From assembly GCA_903867285.1 (NCBI GenBank), contig CAIPQX010000053.1, positions 1-7,194 of the forward strand: 7,194 bases of DNA, read 5' to 3'. The notes below the pieces were generated by a model, which was not told the DNA's origin, did not search any database, and saw only the letters and a list, made by a program, of their open reading frames with translations. This stretch comes from an uncultured Actinomycetes bacterium. GTDB taxonomy: Bacteria > Actinomycetota > Actinomycetes > Nanopelagicales > Nanopelagicaceae. Of the stretch, positions 1 through 5,525 are shown one piece after another (the stretch's first letter is position 1; every line of letters begins with the position of its first letter). Both the position numbers and the translations under genes were made by a program.

Positions 1-108
1 AAAAGAATTTGGAATTTCCTCCTCATTTGATTTTGCGGGACGGTTTGTATTCATCGCGGGGTTTTTATTCATCGCGGGGTTTGTATTCATCGCGGGGTTT
101 GTATTCAT
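1..108 (-). CDS. 5' end of an unidentified gene of the Tad operon, with hexapeptide repeat N-terminus (partial)
   Basis: An uninterrupted frame of 36 codons starts with ATG at 108 and runs off the left edge. The ATG overlaps the TGA of the preceding TadE-like gene as ATGA (105-108), the junction style used through this operon. The N-terminus is four copies of a six-residue unit, MNTNPA, MNTNPA, MNKNPA and MNTN, followed by RPAKSNEEEIPNSF. Each repeat contributes an ATG, so translation could begin at codon 1, 7, 13 or 19. No clear Shine-Dalgarno precedes the first ATG, so translation is probably coupled to the upstream gene. Position in the operon suggests a further TadE/TadG-like or envelope protein, but the visible part holds no recognisable domain. 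The repeat length (18 bp) keeps the frame, which supports real coding. Confidence 0.6.
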   Translation of the reverse strand, partial: MNTNPAMNTNPAMNKNPAMNTNRPAKSNEEEIPNSF

Positions 109-111
109 CGC
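42..111. repeat. 18-bp tandem repeat, about 3.9 copies, spanning a stop/start junction
   Basis: Plus-strand unit GGTTTGTATTCATCGCGG occurs at 42-59, 60-77 (one G to T change), 78-95 and 96-111 (16 of 18 bases). On the minus strand each full unit carries ATGA. In the first copy met by the ribosome this is the TGA stop of the TadE-like gene and the ATG of the next gene. Since 18 is a multiple of three, adding or losing copies would change the number of N-terminal hexapeptides and candidate starts of the downstream protein and leave the upstream protein intact. Confidence 0.95.
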
Positions 112-590
112 CATGCATCAACTATCTGGACATCACTGGCGGAAAATAGCACCTTGGGGGCGGTGATGAATCGGAAGATCCCTGAAAATCTATTTCGCAT
201 CCGAGTGAGTGATGCCGTGACTCGTACCCTGGAATCTGGGGTTAGGCAAGGAGAGGCCGAACATTCCACACTGAGAAGTGGAACCTCAGAGATTCCATCT
301 GGTTGCAGCACCTTTCTTTCAAAGAGGCTCACGATGCTCTGCAACCTGGCATCTTCATAACTCTCGCTCGGACTCGTTATAAAGGCGCGAGCACTCTGTC
401 GCGCCAAATTATGCAGATCACTATTGATCGTTGAGTTTTCGTGAACGATCCCCAAGTAGATAATTATCGGAAGCATCAGTGGAAGCGCAAGTGCAACAAA
501 CTCGACCACTGCGCTTCCGGTGCTATCTCGCATCACCTCCTTAAACCGGAGGAAGAGTCGTTGCTTGCGACTCACTCTTGTACCGTTCAC
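105..590 (-). CDS. TadE-like pseudopilin (second of two)
   Basis: Small, single-pass, TadE-like protein expected to be a minor component of, or assembly factor for, the Tad pilus at the cytoplasmic membrane. With the start used here it has 161 residues. A basic N-terminus (SRKQRLFLRFK) precedes the prepilin-type motif GSAVVEF (residues 25-31), with glutamate at +5 after the glycine, then a hydrophobic segment to about residue 48. The rest is a soluble domain with two cysteines nearby (CSASPC) that could form a disulfide. The start is uncertain. GTG 590 overlaps the previous stop as GTGA, like neighbouring junctions, and is chosen here. GTG 575 lies in the second copy of a 15-bp repeat. ATG 533 follows a strong AAGGAGG only two bases away, probably too close to work. 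The frame is open further upstream, to 941, but that part overlaps the preceding gene and reads as a shadow. Confidence 0.75.
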   Translation of the reverse strand: MNGTRVSRKQRLFLRFKEVMRDSTGSAVVEFVALALPLMLPIIIYLGIVHENSTINSDLHNLARQSARAFITSPSESYEDARLQSIVSLFERKVLQPDGISEVPLLSVECSASPCLTPDSRVRVTASLTRMRNRFSGIFRFITAPKVLFSASDVQIVDAWR

Positions 591-601
591 TCTTGTACCG
601 C
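572..601. repeat. 15-bp direct duplication at the junction of the two TadE-like genes
   Basis: TCACTCTTGTACCG occurs at 572-585 and 587-600, a 15-bp period with 14 of 15 bases conserved. On the minus strand each copy reads GTACAAGAGTGA, so each has a TGA in the frame of the upstream gene and a GTG in the frame of the downstream gene. It is a two-copy version of what is seen at 42-111 and 2723-2794. Confidence 0.9.
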
Positions 602-994
602 GACTCCAGTCGAGTTGAAGCTCAAACCCGCAGGTAAAAGTGGCGTCACTATCGGACTTTTCATCTGGCGCTGGCCAACCAAAATGGATCCCCCACCGGG
701 AAGCGGAAGTGCAATTGGCGGAGCGCTCCATGCTGCAGCCCCAAGAGTTCCGGGAACTAATTCCGACTGCAGTGTTGTCGCGCCCATTGCCGCATAGGCG
801 ACTGCCCCTTGCGTCGTCTGGCTCAGAATGCCCTTGGCATAAACCGAGATACCAACCTGCGCCACGGTGAGAAAGAGAATCATCAGCGGAATCAGAGTAA
901 GCGCGCTCTCCAGGTTTCCCCGATCGCTTTTGAATTCCCAAATAGCGCTTCTCAGGCCGCGACCATCAACGTTCTTAGCCCTTAACCACTTCAT
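587..994 (-). CDS. TadE-like pseudopilin (first of two)
   Basis: A 135-residue protein with a charged N-terminus (about 25 residues ending KSDRG) and a hydrophobic helix at residues 31-50, then a small Gly/Ala/Pro-rich exported part. The layout resembles TadE-family pilus proteins: a DRG motif followed by NLESALTLIPLMILFL, with the glutamate at +3 rather than the usual +5. The ATG at 994 overlaps the TGA of the upstream pilin-like gene as ATGA (991-994), indicating translational coupling. The TGA at 587-589 overlaps the likely GTG of the next gene. In Rv-type actinobacterial Tad operons two or three such small genes follow tadC. Assignment rests on context, size and membrane pattern, so the exact subfamily is not certain. 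Confidence 0.75.
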   Translation of the reverse strand: MKWLRAKNVDGRGLRSAIWEFKSDRGNLESALTLIPLMILFLTVAQVGISVYAKGILSQTTQGAVAYAAMGATTLQSELVPGTLGAAAWSAPPIALPLPGGGSILVGQRQMKSPIVTPLLPAGLSFNSTGVAVQE

Positions 995-1215
995 CGAATC
1001 CCACTCATAGAATCAAGAGAGCTGCGCAATATCGACTCGATTCGAGGGGCGGCCAAAGTCCATATACCCGTGACCAACCCGGTGGTCATAAGTACTACAA
1101 GGACCCAACCCGGTACATCTCCGCGTTCATCAAAAAGAGCTTGGAATATATAGATAGATCGGTCGAGAACCAGGTCATAGGTTTTGGCAAGGCTCTCTTT
1201 CATTACTTTATGCAT
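991..1215 (-). CDS. Small pilin-like one-helix protein of the Tad operon
   Basis: A 74-residue protein in the position that usually holds the Flp pilin or DUF4244 protein, between tadC and the TadE genes. An amphipathic N-terminus ends in DERG, followed by DVPGWVLVVLMTTGLVTG, a single hydrophobic helix, and a short tail (IESILRSSLDSMSGIR). Size and topology fit a structural pilin, but the glutamate normally at +5 of class III prepilins is absent: +1 to +5 reads DVPGW. I recall similar GDVPGWVLV proteins from other actinobacterial Tad loci, unchecked. Two ATGs are adjacent. The one at 1215 is chosen because GAGGAG (1221-1226) lies five bases upstream of it but only two from the ATG at 1218. 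The gene ends by ATGA overlap with the TadE-like gene and is separated from tadC by a repeat-bearing gap. Confidence 0.7.
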   Translation of the reverse strand: MHKVMKESLAKTYDLVLDRSIYIFQALFDERGDVPGWVLVVLMTTGLVTGIWTLAAPRIESILRSSLDSMSGIR

Positions 1216-1220
1216 CATCT

Positions 1221-1226
1221 CTCCTC
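1221..1226 (-). promoter_or_regulatory. Ribosome binding site of the pilin-like gene
   Basis: Minus-strand GAGGAG is the clearest well-placed Shine-Dalgarno in the pilus operon. It has spacing five to ATG 1215 and two to ATG 1218, so it favours the second ATG. Other genes of the operon rely mostly on stop/start overlap. An independent strong site fits a subunit needed in excess. Confidence 0.65.
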
Positions 1227-1255
1227 ACATTCTTAGTTTTACTTGTATTTTTCAA

Positions 1256-1387
1256 TTACTTGCATGCACTTTGACCGCAACTGACACATCCCTTCGCTCC
1301 GACATAAAGAATCCCTTCGCTCCGACATAAAGAATCCCTTCGCTCCGACATAAAGAATCCCTTCGCTCCTACATAAAGAATCTGCAT
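1256..1387 (-). CDS. Possible 43-codon ORF running through the 23-bp repeat
   Basis: The ATG at 1385-1387 directly follows the TAA of tadC (1388-1390), and the frame stays open to TAA at 1256-1258. Because the repeat unit is 23 bp (not a multiple of three), the frame passes through all three phases of the repeat. The peptide therefore has ILYVGAKG twice, once near the start and once after 16 intervening residues, and ends CVSCGQSACK with three cysteines. A GGAAGGAG lies 13 bases upstream inside tadC, too far to be convincing. No family is recognised. It may be a by-product of a noncoding repeat; the stop-adjacent ATG and the open frame are the only support. Confidence 0.2.
   Translation of the reverse strand: MQILYVGAKGFFMSERRDSLCRSEGILYVGAKGCVSCGQSACK
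1288..1379. repeat. 23-bp tandem repeat, four copies, between tadC and the pilin-like gene
   Basis: The unit begins ATCCCTTCGCTCCG and ends ACATAAAGA. Copies lie at 1288-1310, 1311-1333, 1334-1356 and 1357-1379. The first three are identical and the last has one G to T change. In the transcribed (minus) direction every internal unit junction reads AAGGGATTCTTTATG, a Shine-Dalgarno-like AAGGG seven bases before an ATG. The tract occupies most of the 172-base gap between the tadC stop and the pilin start. No spacers are present, so it is not a CRISPR array. Confidence 0.95.
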
Positions 1388-1975
1388 TTAGAAACCCGCA
1401 CTCCTTCCCAGTGCGAAGTACGAGGGCCAGAGCGCAAAGAGGACTGAGATGGGAAGTATCAGAAAAACCACCGGGATCATCAGGGCTATCTCTGCCTTAC
1501 CAGCCGCCTCCAACAGGCGGGAGCGCTCTTCATTGCGGACCTCTTCTACCTGTCGATTGACGACATCTACCAGCGGTGAACCGCGTTCCACCGCAATCAT
1601 CAAAGAGTCACAAAATCGGCGAACCATTGGCGATTGAATCCTCGCGCTCAGCAGATCGAGAGCTTGCGAGAAGCTAGCGCCCCTTTGAATCTCTGCAACT
1701 GCATCTCGAAGCAGGAGTGAGAATTCTCCGCTCGTTCGACGACTTATGTGATCAAGCGCCGTCACCGGACTCAAATTTCCCGCTAAGAGGATTGCGAAGA
1801 GTTCGACTACAAGTGGAAATTCGAGTTCTATCTGGCGCCGCGACTTCTTGCTTTCGACTTTATAAGTGAAATTGTTATACCCAGTCACGATCTCATGACG
1901 GAATTCCTGCCACAAGATAAATACCGCATTACCAATCAGCGGGGCGATTGCAATCAGCGCAAGTACAAACCTCAC
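1388..1975 (-). CDS. tadC: TadC-like pilus platform protein (T2SSF domain)
   Basis: Inner-membrane platform protein of the Tad machine, pairing with TadB to convert TadA ATPase movement into pilin extraction. It has 195 residues: an N-terminal membrane helix (about 2-22), a cytoplasmic T2SSF-type helical domain (about 50-160, starting RRQIELEFPLVVELFAILLA and containing GASFSQALDLLSAR and GSPLVDVV), and a C-terminal membrane segment (about 163-188, IALMIPVVFLILPISVLFAL). The start is GTG 1975, which overlaps the tadB stop as GTGA (1972-1975). AAAGG seven bases upstream is an acceptable ribosome site. The frame continues open to an ATG at 2149, but the extra 58 codons lie wholly inside tadB and do not look like protein of this family. 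Confidence 0.88.
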   Translation of the reverse strand: MRFVLALIAIAPLIGNAVFILWQEFRHEIVTGYNNFTYKVESKKSRRQIELEFPLVVELFAILLAGNLSPVTALDHISRRTSGEFSLLLRDAVAEIQRGASFSQALDLLSARIQSPMVRRFCDSLMIAVERGSPLVDVVNRQVEEVRNEERSRLLEAAGKAEIALMIPVVFLILPISVLFALWPSYFALGRSAGF

Positions 1976-2781
1976 GCGTTCGCCTTTAGAAATATCCGTG
2001 GAATGCTCTGCACTTTGCCAACCCTCGACATCCAGGCATAGGCCAAGGCGCTCATCGCTACTCCAAAGAGCAGTACTAGATTTCCAGTTCCAGTCGAAAA
2101 AGCCTGCACCGTGCTGGGCTGAGTTGAAAGAATTACCAGCAGGATCCATGGCGCAATCGCTGCAACCAAGGCCGAATTCTTAACCCACCCCAGTTTGGCG
2201 TGTATCTCACCGCGTACCGCAATATCGCTTCGAATAAAGTCCCCCAACGTTCGAAGTGTTATTGCGGTATCACGGCTCCCTGTCCCCCGCGCAAAATCCA
2301 GTACCTCACACACCTGGTCGGCAACTGGATCATTAAATTCAACTTTGATGTATTTGAAGACTCTTTCTAGATCGGAACCCGCACGCAGAAGTGTTTGGCA
2401 CTCCTTAAAGATAGGACGAGAAATCTCAGGCCCGCGCGTGGCCAACCCAGTCAAGGTTTCGGCTATAGATAATCCAGAGCGCAATCCCGAGATCATGTGA
2501 TCGAGAAGCTCGGGCCACAAACCTGCGAGTTGAGATTGCTTACGCTCCGCTCTTCTCTTACTAAGCAGGTATGGAATCGATGGTGAGAGCGCCGCGATGG
2601 GTAGTGCCAGGAGAGTGGAACCAATGACGAAGTTTGCAATCAGGAATCCGATCAGAGCAGCGAGGAGAAGATGACGCTGCTTCACTGAGCTTCCTATGCG
2701 TGAACTTCGAGTGACTGCGCCACTCACACCGACACCGCCGCTCACACCGACACCGCCGCTCACGCCGACACCGCCGCTCAC
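1972..2781 (-). CDS. tadB: TadB-like pilus platform protein (T2SSF domain)
   Basis: Second inner-membrane platform protein of the Tad secretion machine. It has 269 residues. Residues 1-20 are a Gly/Val/Ser repeat (SGGVGV three times, then SGAVTR). Two close membrane helices follow (about 37-72), then a cytoplasmic T2SSF domain (about 85-200, with LLDHMISGLRSGLSIAETL and the conserved-looking EVLDFARGTGSRD), then two C-terminal helices (about 203-220 and 233-250). GTG 2781 overlaps the tadA TGA as GTGA. Equivalent in-frame GTG codons recur at 2763, 2745 and 2727, one per 18-bp repeat, so the true start could be any of the four. I know no TadB with such a repetitive N-terminus. The tail is otherwise low in complexity and may be functionally neutral. 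Confidence 0.9.
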   Translation of the reverse strand: MSGGVGVSGGVGVSGGVGVSGAVTRSSRIGSSVKQRHLLLAALIGFLIANFVIGSTLLALPIAALSPSIPYLLSKRRAERKQSQLAGLWPELLDHMISGLRSGLSIAETLTGLATRGPEISRPIFKECQTLLRAGSDLERVFKYIKVEFNDPVADQVCEVLDFARGTGSRDTAITLRTLGDFIRSDIAVRGEIHAKLGWVKNSALVAAIAPWILLVILSTQPSTVQAFSTGTGNLVLLFGVAMSALAYAWMSRVGKVQSIPRIFLKANA

Positions 2782-2794
2782 GCCGACACCGCCG
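2723..2794. repeat. 18-bp tandem repeat, four copies, spanning the tadA/tadB stop-start overlap
   Basis: Plus-strand unit CTCACACCGACACCGCCG lies at 2723-2740 and 2741-2758, with an A to G variant at 2759-2776 and 2777-2794. Read on the minus strand, each unit holds GTGA: TGA in the tadA frame and GTG in the tadB frame. tadA ends at the first TGA it meets (2778-2780), while tadB gains six residues (VSGGVG) per additional copy. Confidence 0.95.
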
Positions 2795-3800
2795 ACTTAG
2801 CGGGAGCAAAGATTCGCAATGGATCGCCGAGTCCCGCCTCGTACCTACCTTTTCGATAGGTGTATAGCGCTTCGATCTCGGCGCGATCATTCTCAATTCG
2901 CCCCGTTACATGAGATATCTCAACAATGCGCCGCTCACCGCTTTCACGCAGAATCGTCGTGTGCACAATCAAATCAATAGTTGCGGCAACGATGGGGGCA
3001 ACAAATTGATACGAGATATTTTCACCAGCCAACAACGGAAGGGTCTGCAACTTAGCTATTGCATCACGCGCCGAGTTGGCGTGGATCGTGGCCATCCCCG
3101 GCAGCCCTGAGTTGAGGGCGATCAATAGATCGAGGGCCTCCGCTTCACGAATTTCGCCCACGACCAAATGTGAAGGCCGCATCCGAAGGGCCTCCTTAAT
3201 CAACTTTCGAAGCGGAATTTCGCCTTCGCCTTGCAGATTGGCTTGTCGTGTCTGGAGCGCAACGCAATCGGGTAACTGCGGCTTAAGTTCGAAGACCTCT
3301 TCAATGGTGATCACGCGACTGTGGAGCGGAGTTGCACTCACCAGAGCATTAAGAAGGGTGGTCTTTCCTGCCTGCGTCGAACCGCTCACCAAGATATTGA
3401 GCCCTTCCTGAACTGCTCGCGCCAAGTAATCGGCAATCCCCGGTGTCATCACCCCAAGTTCTGCCAAGTTGGTAAGCGATTTGCCCCGAATCAGATGCTT
3501 GCGGATATTTACCGCCCAATGTGTCGCGGTGACATCGGGAATAGCAACGTGTAATCGGCTCCCATCAGGCAGCCGGGCATCTACAAAGGGGTGTGAAAGA
3601 TCCAAGCGACGTCCGCCCCACATGAGGAGCCGCTCCACGAGATCGCGAATATCTTGCTGATTGAGAACCATATTTGTGAGTTGACTGATCCCGGCCCGCG
3701 CAATAAATATTCGGTGCGGAGAATTAATCCAGATCTCTTCAATCGTCGGATCTGCCATTAATTCAGAAAAGGGGCCAAACTCCTTCGTAGCATCATTCAC
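2778..3800 (-). CDS. tadA: TadA/CpaF secretion ATPase of the Tad pilus
   Basis: Cytoplasmic hexameric ATPase that drives pilin assembly through TadB/TadC. It has 340 residues, close to the about 350 of mycobacterial TadA (from memory). The N-terminal domain has the CpaF-type FSELMADPTIEEIWINSP (11-28). The Walker A motif is GSTQAGKTT (140-148). An Asp-box equivalent is RVITIEEVFEL (162-172), with two glutamates. Walker B is SHLVVGEIREAEALD (210-224), with the catalytic-type Glu216. The His box is GMATIHANSARDA (235-247). All key residues are present. GTG 3800 is the only standard start codon in frame. The frame stays open back to a TAA at 3954-3956 without another ATG, GTG or TTG. No good ribosome site precedes it. 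TAGAGT at 3812-3817 (minus) could be a -10 box giving a very short leader. Confidence 0.93.
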   Translation of the reverse strand: MNDATKEFGPFSELMADPTIEEIWINSPHRIFIARAGISQLTNMVLNQQDIRDLVERLLMWGGRRLDLSHPFVDARLPDGSRLHVAIPDVTATHWAVNIRKHLIRGKSLTNLAELGVMTPGIADYLARAVQEGLNILVSGSTQAGKTTLLNALVSATPLHSRVITIEEVFELKPQLPDCVALQTRQANLQGEGEIPLRKLIKEALRMRPSHLVVGEIREAEALDLLIALNSGLPGMATIHANSARDAIAKLQTLPLLAGENISYQFVAPIVAATIDLIVHTTILRESGERRIVEISHVTGRIENDRAEIEALYTYRKGRYEAGLGDPLRIFAPAKSAVSA

Positions 3801-3934
3801 TTGCTCAGGAAACTCTAGGTACCTCCACCTTGAGCGCTCTCTGAATTCTGCTGGGGATAACTTTCGCCTGTGGAAAGGGTGAGCCCCGAGATAGCTCCAC
3901 CTGTTGATACCGCGATAGATAGCAATGCAGGGAT

Positions 3935-3940
3935 TACTAT
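3935..3940 (+). promoter_or_regulatory. Putative -10 box of a leaderless promoter
   Basis: TACTAT fits the actinobacterial TANNNT pattern and ends six bases before the GTG at 3947, so transcription would begin at or next to the start codon. The position 17 bases upstream (GCGATA) is a poor -35. GGAG at 3942-3945 is too close to the GTG to serve as a ribosome site, which also favours leaderless initiation. Confidence 0.45.
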
Positions 3941-3946
3941 CGGAGC

Positions 3947-4597
3947 GTGGCCATTAAAAATCGCTCGCTCATAGGAATTGCATCGGCAGTCGTGGGAGTT
4001 CTCCTCCTCTCTGGTTGCGGTGCCCCTTCAGGCGATGCCAGGCCCTCCGACAGTTCGCTGGTAACAGGGATCAACCTCTTGGTTTCTAGTTTTGGAGCAA
4101 ATCACCCCAAGATGGTTAATTGGGATACGGCCGCTCTCAAGAAGCAACTCGCGCAGAGATTGCCAGCTGGCATTGATACCGATGCTGGTTGGTATATTCA
4201 GTGGCCGCACCCGACCACCGGGCAACTCCCGCAAGTTGTCGTCCCATGGACTCTCATCGGCCAATTTCCAAATAAGCCGCTGCAATATTTCAATAGATAT
4301 AAAGGTGGGAACTTAGTTCCTCAGGCGACGACTTTAGATCTCGTTAAGAGCATCACCAATGCAGAGATGCAAGGTGATCAATATTTTGGAGCGGTCGTCG
4401 ATATTCGTAGCTCTACGGTTAATCCACAGTGGTTCATCTTCACCACAGTTCCATACCTTCCGGTCACAGATATTGCCACTGGCTTTGCTACTGTAACGAA
4501 AGGTCAGTGGAGCGTTGTCGATTTTGGAACCGCGCTCGTTGGATGCGGAACCGTTCCGCTCAAAGTTATAAATGAGTTTGGATATCAATGCCCCTAA
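3947..4597 (+). CDS. Lipoprotein of unknown function
   Basis: A 216-residue exported protein. The N-terminus has a basic NRS region, a hydrophobic stretch (IGIASAVVGVLLL) and a lipobox LLSGC with the lipidated cysteine at 24, so the mature protein should be anchored to the outer face of the membrane. The mature part is mixed alpha/beta in composition, rich in Trp, Gln and Pro (GWYIQWPHP, VVVPWTLIGQFPNKPLQYF), with two cysteines near the C-terminus (199 and 215) that may pair. I recognise no family. GTG 3947 is chosen because it gives a complete signal peptide and sits six bases after a TACTAT box. It diverges from tadA across 146 bp and overlaps the next gene by ten bases, so the two lipoprotein genes form one transcript. 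A role with the pilus is only a positional guess. Confidence 0.85.
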   Translation: MAIKNRSLIGIASAVVGVLLLSGCGAPSGDARPSDSSLVTGINLLVSSFGANHPKMVNWDTAALKKQLAQRLPAGIDTDAGWYIQWPHPTTGQLPQVVVPWTLIGQFPNKPLQYFNRYKGGNLVPQATTLDLVKSITNAEMQGDQYFGAVVDIRSSTVNPQWFIFTTVPYLPVTDIATGFATVTKGQWSVVDFGTALVGCGTVPLKVINEFGYQCP

Positions 4598-5160
4598 GAG
4601 CTCGGCGCACAAACAGTCTCTGGGAATCCACTTTAGTTAGGCGCACCTCGAAGGGATCTGCGCTCATTACTTCTGGAATTGTCATAGCTGCGACCATTGG
4701 TTTATCTGCCTGCGGAGCGGCAATATATTCTGAAAACTCTGGTCTGCCCAATACCAAATTAACTCCGGGGGCTATCAACCCTCTTGTTACACAAGGAAAT
4801 ATTCGAAGCACGATCTGCGTCTCGGGATGGACTGCAACAGTGCGCCCACCAGTTTCATACACAAATAAATTGAAATACGATCAATTGCATTCAGGTTATA
4901 ACCTCAATGGCGATCTCAATATGAAGAATTACGAGGAAGATCACATAGTGCCGCTTGAAGTTGGTGGCCATCCATCTAGCCCACTCAATTTATTCCCCGA
5001 GCCCCGGAACATTAAATTCAGCGCCTACCTGAAAGATCAGCTAGAAAATAGGATCCACCAATTGGTCTGCGCCGGGCAGCTCACACTTAAAGTTGGGCAA
5101 TCACTCTTCTTAACTAATTGGGAGAAAGGCTATGCAAAGTACGTAGGACCGCTCCCTTAA
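4588..5160 (+). CDS. Secreted lipoprotein with HNH-like nuclease motif
   Basis: A 190-residue exported protein with a long, basic N-terminus, a hydrophobic helix (about 26-40) and a lipobox GLSAC with cysteine 42. The mature part has two blocks I recognise from uncharacterised secreted actinobacterial proteins. The first is TPGAINPLVTQ, TICVSGW, TATVRPP (59-88). The second is an HNH-like core, EEDHIVPLEVGGH (116-127), with the DH pair at 118-119, followed by SPLNLFPEP (131-139) and KDQLENRIHQLVCAGQL (149-165). Cys77 and Cys161 may form a disulfide. The family is inferred to cut nucleic acid outside the membrane; activity is not shown by sequence alone. ATG 4588 is the only standard start after an in-frame TGA at 4573-4575, and it overlaps the previous gene by ten bases. 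It converges on hpf with 23 bases between them. Confidence 0.85.
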   Translation: MPLRARRTNSLWESTLVRRTSKGSALITSGIVIAATIGLSACGAAIYSENSGLPNTKLTPGAINPLVTQGNIRSTICVSGWTATVRPPVSYTNKLKYDQLHSGYNLNGDLNMKNYEEDHIVPLEVGGHPSSPLNLFPEPRNIKFSAYLKDQLENRIHQLVCAGQLTLKVGQSLFLTNWEKGYAKYVGPLP

Positions 5161-5183
5161 ACTCGAATCACAAGGGCAGTTTA

Positions 5184-5519
5184 TTAACCTTTTGCTTCGC
5201 GCAAAGATTCGTGGCCGATCTCTTTAATCCGCTCATGAGCTTTGCGGAGTTGTAACTCTAAACTTTTGACCGCGAGATCGAAGGCTGCGAGATCATTGAA
5301 TGCTTGACCTTCAGCCCGAAGGAATGGGCCACTTCCGTGAGTGGAGAGCGTTACAGCGTGGGAAGTCTTTCCAAATCTTGGGTTCGGTTCATGAATAATT
5401 TCTACTTTGATTCCATCGATGACCACACTGAAGCGTTGCAGCGTTTTTAGCTTGTCCGAGGCGATGGAGCGAAAATCTTCTGCGAGTACAGCATTGCGAG
5501 TATGAAAGATAATCTCCAT
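5184..5519 (-). CDS. hpf: Ribosome hibernation promoting factor, short form (S30AE domain)
   Basis: A 111-residue cytoplasmic protein of the S30AE/YfiA family that binds the 30S decoding region and silences or protects ribosomes in poor growth. The beta-alpha-beta-beta-beta-alpha order is visible: MEIIFHTRN (strand), AEDFRSIASDKLKTLQRF (helix), IDGIKVEIIHEPN, KTSHAVTLSTHGSGPFLRAEGQA (strands), DLAAFDLAVKSLELQLRKAHERI (helix). It stops after the second helix. The C-terminal dimerisation domain of long HPF, which I expect in most Actinobacteria, is missing, and the natural stop is at 5184, not at a frameshift. A well-formed promoter ends six bases before its ATG. It stands alone, convergent with the nuclease-like gene. 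Confidence 0.9.
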   Translation of the reverse strand: MEIIFHTRNAVLAEDFRSIASDKLKTLQRFSVVIDGIKVEIIHEPNPRFGKTSHAVTLSTHGSGPFLRAEGQAFNDLAAFDLAVKSLELQLRKAHERIKEIGHESLREAKG

Positions 5520-5525
5520 ATCAAG

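Noticed and set aside
591..941. Upstream extension of the second TadE-like gene to 941
   Set aside because: It overlaps the first TadE-like gene in another frame and has low-quality composition; the TadE motif begins well downstream.
1288..1379. Possible CRISPR array
   Set aside because: The 23-bp units are directly contiguous with no spacers and no cas genes nearby; it is a plain tandem repeat.
1976..2149. Upstream extension of tadC to ATG 2149
   Set aside because: The segment lies wholly within tadB, does not look like a T2SSF N-terminus, and GTG 1975 with a GTGA overlap gives a normal protein.
2561..2896. Minus-strand frame rich in RRERRCR repeats
   Set aside because: It is the third-frame reading of the 18-bp repeat at the tadA/tadB junction and of tadB; it has no independent support.
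3852..3876. Two DnaA-box-like sequences (TTATCCCCA and CTTTCCACA, minus strand) before tadA
   Set aside because: One and two mismatches from the consensus, only two sites and no origin genes; chance or a minor regulator site cannot be separated from sequence.
3801..3953. Open frame upstream of tadA as a longer TadA N-terminus
   Set aside because: No ATG, GTG or TTG exists in this stretch, and the 340-residue protein already begins just before the conserved N-terminal block.
5190..5206. Small TTTGC/GCAAA hairpin at the end of hpf as a bidirectional terminator
   Set aside because: Only five to six pairs, inside the hpf coding region and without a T run on the plus strand; too weak to call.
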